A DNA stretch of 64,000 bases. Origin: an uncultured Verrucomicrobiota bacterium. Its GTDB lineage: Bacteria > Verrucomicrobiota > Verrucomicrobiia > Opitutales > Opitutaceae. Made by a program: the position numbers and the translations under genes. The notes under the pieces were generated by a model that was given only the letters and a program-made list of their open reading frames with translations, searched no databases and had not been told where the DNA came from. Where the stretch lies: contig CAIQAB010000002.1 in the NCBI GenBank assembly GCA_903869675.1, positions 62,001-126,000 on the forward strand. Direction: 5' to 3'. Below are positions 59,397 through 64,000 of the stretch, piece after piece (the stretch's first letter is position 1; the number at the start of each line of letters is the position of its first letter).

Positions 59397-60926
59397 TTGC
59401 CCTCGCCGTCCGCCCTCCCGACGCGCACGTTTTACACCTTGGCTGGCTGGCTGAACGACACCTTTCGCCTCGGCTGGGGCGCTTTTTATTGGAACACGCG
59501 CAAAACGTGGTTCGCCGCGCGCGGCCGTCGCGGGCGCTGCCCGTGCCAAGTCGGGAGCGATTCAGGCCGGGGCGGAGACACCGGTTGCGATGCCGTGCTG
59601 GGCTACCGTTCGCCCGGGCGCTTCCAAACCCTCTGCCCTCTGCTGGCGCAACGGGCGAACGGAGACTGGGTATGCTCGGTCGATAAAGCGGCGGTGCGAC
59701 CGTTCTGGGGCAGGGTGTTCGCCGGCGTCGGCCTCGCCACGCTCGCCCTGATGCTCGCCGCCATCCTCGGCGCCTACGCCCTGCTGCGCGGCATCGGCTA
59801 CGAGGTATCCTTCCAGCAGGTCGCCTGGCCGCCCGCCTGGCGCCAGTTTCGCCAGGTGCAATCGGGCTTCTACCTCAACCGGGCGCGCACGGCCCGGGCG
59901 GCCGGGCACATGGACGAGACCCTGCTTTTTCTTGCCAGCGCCTATGAGCTCAACCCGGCCGACCACCGCACCGGGCTACTGCTCGCCCAGCTGTGGCAGG
60001 CCGGCCAACCCCTGCTCTCCGACCAACTCTACGCCCGGCTCTTTCGCGAACACCCCGCCCACCAGGATGAAATCGCCCCCGCTTGGTATCGCGCCCTCCT
60101 GGCCCGTGGCGATTTCACGGCCATCCAACGCCTGGCCCGCGAACGCCTGCTCGCCGGTGGCCCCGCCCCCGCCGCCTGGCTTCAGGCCGTGATTTTCGCC
60201 TGCCAGCAAACCGGCGAACCCGCACCTCTCGAACAACTGTTACACGAGCCCGCTTTGCCCCCCGCCTTCGCCCCGCTGCTGCGGCTGGAATACACGCTCT
60301 ACTCGGCCCCTCCCGAAACCCGCAGCCGCCTGCTCGCCCGGGCCGCCGCCGGCGAAACCAATCCCTTCGCCAGCTACCACCTGCTTTCCCGTCTGCTGGC
60401 CGAAGGCCGTCCCGATCTGGTGCTTGCCCGGCTCGCCGCACCCACTTGCCCCCTCAGCAACCGGGAAAATATCCGCCTGCGCCTCGATGCACTCGTGGTC
60501 CTCGGCCGTGCCGCCGAACGGGCCGGCCTCGTGCGCCAGCTCCTCGCCCAGCCCACCCAAGCCGCCGTATGCGAACTATTGAGCAGTCATCTCGCCGCCC
60601 ACCCCGACCGCGACCTGCTCCACGCTTACGCCGCCAAACTCGAGGCCAGCCCCCTCCCGCCGGGCGAGGCCGTGCATCCGCAGCTCCTGGCTTTTTTCGG
60701 CGCCTGTGCCGCCCTCGGCGACGCCGACCTGCTCGACACCGCCGTCCATCTCGTCAATACCTCCGCCGGTCGCGACTACCGCACCCTCACCGCCGTGCAG
60801 ACGCTCTTTACCTCCGGGGCTCCGCTCCGCCCTGAAGTCTTTCTTCCCGTTCTTCAACCCTTGCCGCTCGACACCGTCTACGCCCTTTACGGGCACTTCG
60901 CCCCGCCCCCTCCCTTCCCGCCCTGA
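59397..60926 (+). CDS. membrane protein with N-terminal Cys cluster and helical-repeat domain
   Basis: 509 residues from a TTG; a GTG at 59316 is the alternative and the start is unsure. The N-terminus carries GRCPCQVGSD, TGCDAVL, LCPLLA and WVCSVD, a five-cysteine region that may bind metal. A membrane helix follows (about residues 110-130, GLATLALMLAAILGAYALL). The rest is TPR-like helical repeats (ARAAGHMDETLLFLASAYEL, DFTAIQRLARERLLAGG, and others). No family name. Two tiny membrane genes follow within 15 bases. Confidence 0.7.
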   Translation: MPSPSALPTRTFYTLAGWLNDTFRLGWGAFYWNTRKTWFAARGRRGRCPCQVGSDSGRGGDTGCDAVLGYRSPGRFQTLCPLLAQRANGDWVCSVDKAAVRPFWGRVFAGVGLATLALMLAAILGAYALLRGIGYEVSFQQVAWPPAWRQFRQVQSGFYLNRARTARAAGHMDETLLFLASAYELNPADHRTGLLLAQLWQAGQPLLSDQLYARLFREHPAHQDEIAPAWYRALLARGDFTAIQRLARERLLAGGPAPAAWLQAVIFACQQTGEPAPLEQLLHEPALPPAFAPLLRLEYTLYSAPPETRSRLLARAAAGETNPFASYHLLSRLLAEGRPDLVLARLAAPTCPLSNRENIRLRLDALVVLGRAAERAGLVRQLLAQPTQAAVCELLSSHLAAHPDRDLLHAYAAKLEASPLPPGEAVHPQLLAFFGACAALGDADLLDTAVHLVNTSAGRDYRTLTAVQTLFTSGAPLRPEVFLPVLQPLPLDTVYALYGHFAPPPPFPP

Positions 60927-60928
60927 CC

Positions 60929-61024
60929 ATGTTGCACAAACTCACCCGCTCCGAGCGCGACGCCGTGCTCGTCCTCGCCACCCTCCTCGTCCTCGGGGTG
61001 ATCGGCGTGTGGTGGCTGGGCTAG
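60929..61024 (+). CDS. 31-residue single-span membrane peptide
   Basis: ATG at 60929, stop TAG at 61022-61024. A short basic start (MLHKLTRSERDAV) is followed by one hydrophobic helix LVLATLLVLGVIGVWWLG. It starts two bases after the preceding stop and 16 bases before the next gene, so it is probably a real gene in a unit, but it is too short for a firm call. Confidence 0.5.
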   Translation: MLHKLTRSERDAVLVLATLLVLGVIGVWWLG

Positions 61025-61040
61025 ACTCCCCCACCCCGCC

Positions 61041-61259
61041 ATGCGCCTTCGCTTTCAGCACGTCCTGCAATTCCTAGCCGCCGCCGCACTCGCGATCGGG
61101 CTAGGCTGGATCAGCCTGCTCCGCCAGCAACGCGACCTCGCCCGGCTCGAGACCCGCGCACTCGAGGCCGAAAACCACGCCCTGCGCCAGCAACTGGAGG
61201 CCGAACGCATCCTCGCCGCCGCCGCCAGCCGCGCACCCGCGCCCAACCCACAACCCTAA
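61041..61259 (+). CDS. small membrane-anchored coiled-coil protein
   Basis: 72 residues. A membrane helix (residues 7-27, HVLQFLAAAALAIGLGWISL) precedes a heptad-rich helix (DLARLETRALEAENHALRQQ, then LEAERIL) and an Ala/Pro tail. The plan resembles FtsL/FtsB-type or similar small bitopic proteins, but nothing here proves a division role. Confidence 0.65.
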   Translation: MRLRFQHVLQFLAAAALAIGLGWISLLRQQRDLARLETRALEAENHALRQQLEAERILAAAASRAPAPNPQP

Positions 61260-61304
61260 AACGGTCTCGACGCTCTTTTTGCCGGCCCCAATCCTCACCC
61301 CCTT

Positions 61305-62495
61305 ATGGTCATCAAACCCAAAGTCCGTGGCTTCGTCTGTGTCACCGCCCACCCCGCCGGCTGCGCCGCCCACGTTCAGGAGCAAATCGCCCGCGTCCAA
61401 ACCGCCGGCCCCATCTCTAAAGGGCCTAAGCAGGTCCTCGTGATCGGTGCGTCCACCGGCTACGGCCTCTCTTCCCGGATCACCGCCGCCTTCGGCTCCG
61501 GAGCCGCGACCATCGGCGTGTTTTTCGAGCGCCCCTCCGAGCCGGATAAAACCGCCACCCCCGGCTGGTATAACACCGCCGCTTTCACCACCGCCGCCCG
61601 CTCCGCCGGCCTCTACGCCCGGAATTTTAACGGCGACGCCTTCTCCGACGCCCTGAAGACCGAGGTCCTCTCCGCCATCAAAGCCGACCTCGGCCAGGTC
61701 GATCTCGTGGTCTACTCCCTCGCCTCCCCGCGCCGCACCCACCCGAAGACCGGCGTCACCCACAAGTCCGTCCTGAAACCCGTCGGCCAGAGCTACTCCA
61801 ACCAGACGGTCGATACCGATAAGGGCATCGTCAGCACCATCTCGATCGAACCCGCCAACGAGGCCGAGATCGCCGATACCACCGCCGTGATGGGCGGCGA
61901 GGACTGGGAGATGTGGATCAACGCCCTCGACGAGGCCAAACTCCTCGCACCCGGCGCGACCTCGATCGCCTACTCCTACATCGGGCCCGAACTCACCTGG
62001 CCGATCTACAAAAACGGCACCATCGGCCTGGCTAAAAACGACCTCGAGCGCGCCGCCAAGGCCATCAACGCCACCCTCAAGGTCAACGGCTACGGCCGCG
62101 CCTTCATCTCCGTGAACAAGGCCCTCGTGACCCAGGCGAGCTCCGCCATCCCGGTCGTCCCGCTCTACATCTCGATGCTTTACAAGATCATGAAGGCCAA
62201 GGGCACCCACGAGGGTTGCATCGAGCAGATCGACCGCCTCTTCCGCACCCAGCTCTACGGCGGTCACGGCCTGGTGTTTGACGAGGCCGGTCGCGTGCGC
62301 ATCGACGACTGGGAGATGCGCCCCGAAGTGCAGGCCGAGGTCGCCGCGCTCTGGCCGCAGGTAAACACCGGGAACCTCGCTGCCCTGACCGACATCGCCG
62401 GCTACCGCACCGAGTTCCTCAAACTCTTTGGCTTCGGTCTGCCCGGCATCGACTACGACGCCGATATCGACCCGCACGTCGAGATCGCCGGGTAA
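61305..62495 (+). CDS. fabV: trans-2-enoyl-CoA/enoyl-ACP reductase (FabV)
   Basis: Reduces enoyl-ACP or enoyl-CoA with NADH at the end of each fatty-acid elongation cycle. The 396 residues match FabV. VIKPKVRGFVCVTAHPAGC opens the protein, the NADH site QVLVIGASTGYGLSSRI follows, and the Y-x8-K active site is in AYSYIGPELTWPIYKNG. The C-terminal part contains GHGLVFDEAGRVRIDDWEM. It complements accBC in the window. Confidence 0.96.
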   Translation: MVIKPKVRGFVCVTAHPAGCAAHVQEQIARVQTAGPISKGPKQVLVIGASTGYGLSSRITAAFGSGAATIGVFFERPSEPDKTATPGWYNTAAFTTAARSAGLYARNFNGDAFSDALKTEVLSAIKADLGQVDLVVYSLASPRRTHPKTGVTHKSVLKPVGQSYSNQTVDTDKGIVSTISIEPANEAEIADTTAVMGGEDWEMWINALDEAKLLAPGATSIAYSYIGPELTWPIYKNGTIGLAKNDLERAAKAINATLKVNGYGRAFISVNKALVTQASSAIPVVPLYISMLYKIMKAKGTHEGCIEQIDRLFRTQLYGGHGLVFDEAGRVRIDDWEMRPEVQAEVAALWPQVNTGNLAALTDIAGYRTEFLKLFGFGLPGIDYDADIDPHVEIAG

Positions 62496-62848
62496 CCACC
62501 GACCTTACGACCCATTGCCGGGGCAGGAGCCGCTTAACCCGTCTTCCCCCGGCCAATACCCAAGCAACGGAGATTGGGGGGACTTTAGCGCAAAGATTGT
62601 TCGAAATAATCTTTCCGACAGATCATTGCCACTCTCTCCGCCTCCGCGTCCCGGCGCGGGAAAGTCTAAAAGCACAGGGTGCATGGGATAAACCCGGATG
62701 CCCCGATTATCCCGGCGGACGGTTGCGCCAGACGACCCGCGATAAGCGCGGTATTCGGGATAAACGGTGGTCCAAACGATTCCGTAGATCGATCCCAACA
62801 CTGCAGGCCGCGTCGGTTGGCCCCGGCCAACAGACCGCGACCCGATCG
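62496..62848. other. 353-base gap without a supported gene
   Basis: Frames of 64-87 codons on the plus strand have no recognisable content. The word gggataaac occurs twice (about 62688 and 62757), with gattatcccg in between, which hints at another repeat remnant. The gap separates fabV from the convergent exonuclease gene. Confidence 0.6.
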
Positions 62849-63730
62849 TCAAAATAACTCGGGCTGCCCGTAGCGTTGCGCTGCTTCGGCGAGGGTCGTG
62901 CGCATGTCCATCTCGGCTAGAAAAGCGGTCAGCCCGGCCAGATCGGCCGGTGTCTGCTCCAGCCCGGGCAGTTCGTGCGTGAGATTGAGGGTGACCAAGC
63001 GGCGGTTCAGGCGCAGGCGCGCAGCCGCCCCGGCGAGGGGGGCGCGGAAGCGCTCGGGCTCGATCGCGCCCGCCGCCGCGAGCACACCTTCGAGATCGCC
63101 GTGCCGCTCGAGCCACTTGATGGCGGTCTTTGGCCCGACCCCGTTCAGCCCGGGGATGTTGTCCGAGGTGTCACCGATGAGCGCGAGGTAATCGACAATA
63201 CGCTCCGGCCCGACGCCGAATTTCTCCCGCACCCCCGCCGCGTCGAGCAAGCGCCAGCCGAGGCGCGGTTGGGCACTGGGCGGGGGCAGGAGCACGCGGA
63301 TACGTTCGTCGACGAGTTGAGCGAAGTCTTTGTCGGAACTGACGATCAATACGTCATCGCCAGCGGCCGCGCACCGTGCCGCGCAGGTGGCGAGAAGGTC
63401 GTCGCTCTCGATGCCGTCGATCTCGACCGCCGCCAAACCGAGCAGGCGAGTGAGGTTTTTTATGCCGGGAATTTGGCGAGAGAGGTCGTCGGGCATTTCG
63501 GCCCGCTGGGCCTTGTATTCGGGGTGGAGTTCGAGGCGTTCGCGAGAGCCGCCGAGATCGAAAAACACCGCCGTATGGGCGGGTTTCTCCTGATCGATCA
63601 GCCGCCAGAGCGATTTCACCCAGCCGTGGAGGGCGTTGGTGGGAAACCCGTCCGCACGGGTGAGCGCCGGAGTAGCGTAGAAACAACGGTAGGCCAGGTT
63701 ATAGCCGTCGATAAGGAGCCAGCGCGCCAT
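62849..63730 (-). CDS. 5'-3' exonuclease (Pol I N-terminal/ExoIX-like)
   Basis: 293 residues. LLIDGYNLAYRCFYATPAL holds the first metal aspartate; SRERLELHPEYKAQR, then IESDDLLATCAAR and IVSSDKDFAQLVD carry further acidic positions, and LIGDTSDNIPGLNGVGPKTA forms the helix-hairpin-helix DNA-binding part. This is the flap-endonuclease fold as a stand-alone protein. ATG at 63730. Confidence 0.93.
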   Translation of the reverse strand: MARWLLIDGYNLAYRCFYATPALTRADGFPTNALHGWVKSLWRLIDQEKPAHTAVFFDLGGSRERLELHPEYKAQRAEMPDDLSRQIPGIKNLTRLLGLAAVEIDGIESDDLLATCAARCAAAGDDVLIVSSDKDFAQLVDERIRVLLPPPSAQPRLGWRLLDAAGVREKFGVGPERIVDYLALIGDTSDNIPGLNGVGPKTAIKWLERHGDLEGVLAAAGAIEPERFRAPLAGAAARLRLNRRLVTLNLTHELPGLEQTPADLAGLTAFLAEMDMRTTLAEAAQRYGQPELF

Positions 63731-63750
63731 GGGGATCGGGAGTTGAGTTC

Positions 63751-63784
63751 AAAAAAAGTCCCGGCCGTTGCAGGCGGCCGGGAC
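63751..63784 (-). terminator. intrinsic terminator of the last, partial gene
   Basis: On the minus strand: gtcccggccg, loop cctgcaa, cggccgggac, then seven T. Perfect 10-bp stem, 22 bases after the stop of the gene at the right edge. Confidence 0.92.
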
Positions 63785-63806
63785 GGAGACTTTGGCTAGG
63801 CCGGAC

Positions 63807-64000
63807 TCAGAGCACCGGGGCTGCGTAATCGAGCTGGATCTTCAACGGGCCAAAGCCGGCGGTGATCGGCGCCAGACCGGCGGGACGGAACCAGGTGAGA
63901 TCGTTACCGATCACCGGGAACTCGACCTCCGAAGGCGTGGACTCATCGGAGAACTGGACGGCACCCGCGAAATAGCCCAACGGCTTCTTGGAGTAGGGGC
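63807..64000 (-). CDS. partial gene, C-terminal 63 residues of an unknown protein
   Basis: Reading inward from the window edge, one frame is open: YSKKPLGYFAGAVQFSD, then EVEFPVIGNDLTWFRP and the ending GPLKIQLDYAAPVL, stop TGA at 63807-63809. It is followed by a strong terminator, supporting a real gene. No family is recognised. Confidence 0.7.
   Translation of the reverse strand, partial: PYSKKPLGYFAGAVQFSDESTPSEVEFPVIGNDLTWFRPAGLAPITAGFGPLKIQLDYAAPVL

Overview
This is a GC-rich, densely coded bacterial chromosome window with no plasmid or phage backbone. Its content points to Verrucomicrobia, most likely an Opitutaceae-like lineage. The reasons are a double-length UvrA (an arrangement I also associate with Chlamydiae), a short EF-Ts, LpxA and TolC-type genes implying a Gram-negative envelope with lipid A, the FabV enoyl reductase, a large RCC1/Ig-repeat surface protein, and intergenic repeats of the 'cacggagg / cgcagagacgc' type that I associate with this phylum. 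The taxonomic call is an inference from gene families. No rRNA gene is present.

Layout. 1-4.7 kb: a partial membrane coiled-coil gene, then tyrA-aroA-cmk-plsC on the plus strand. 4.8-11.2 kb: a minus-strand run of TauE-like exporter, purH, aroB, a nuclease-like unknown, lpxA, pdxA and an A-type Fe-S carrier. 11.3-31 kb: apaG, a small membrane protein, a DeoR regulator, the giant uvrA, panE, a DUF2937 protein, ExoD, an RlmI-like methyltransferase, a variant thymidine phosphorylase, argS, GYF and YihY membrane proteins, and a PpiD-like chaperone. 31-39 kb: a zinc-ribbon protein and TolC-like protein, then a minus-strand run of yhhQ, rbsK, deoC, a VapBC-type pair and a DUF3516-type helicase joined by 1-4 base overlaps. 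39-46 kb is the accessory island: a decayed toxin-antitoxin pair, a 1,203-residue RCC1/Ig protein, an XRE regulator whose start overlaps a 20-bp dyad, a VapC/Phd pair, a BrnT/BrnA pair and several copies of related intergenic repeats. 46-53 kb: accC/accB, a Gfo/Idh and ThuA pair, a DUF983 protein, tsf and rpsB. 52.9-53.4 kb: an initiator tRNA followed by a 345-bp cassette encoding only a GIY-YIG protein. 53.5-64 kb: WD40 and DUF2059 proteins, feoA-feoA-feoB with small partners, a thioredoxin-fold protein, unknown membrane proteins, fabV, a 5'-3' exonuclease and a partial gene.

How the genes work together. Much of the window is housekeeping: aromatic amino acids (tyrA, aroA, aroB), cofactors (pdxA, panE, Fe-S carrier), lipids and envelope (plsC, lpxA, accBC, fabV), translation (argS, tsf, rpsB, tRNA) and nucleotides (purH, cmk). 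Deoxynucleoside and ribose catabolism is represented by the thymidine phosphorylase homologue, deoC, rbsK and perhaps the DeoR regulator, although these genes are scattered. The feo cluster supplies ferrous iron.

The most unusual structure is the tRNA-fMet/GIY-YIG cassette. A perfect 70-bp direct repeat, made of the tRNA 3' half, its terminator and the GTG start codon of the nuclease gene, brackets the ORF. The layout is that of a tRNA-integrated element reduced to one small nuclease gene with no integrase. The upstream terminator's 3' arm also carries the likely ribosome-binding sequence of the nuclease. The second notable locus is a toxin-antitoxin pair in which the antitoxin is frameshifted and the toxin appears to lack a catalytic aspartate.
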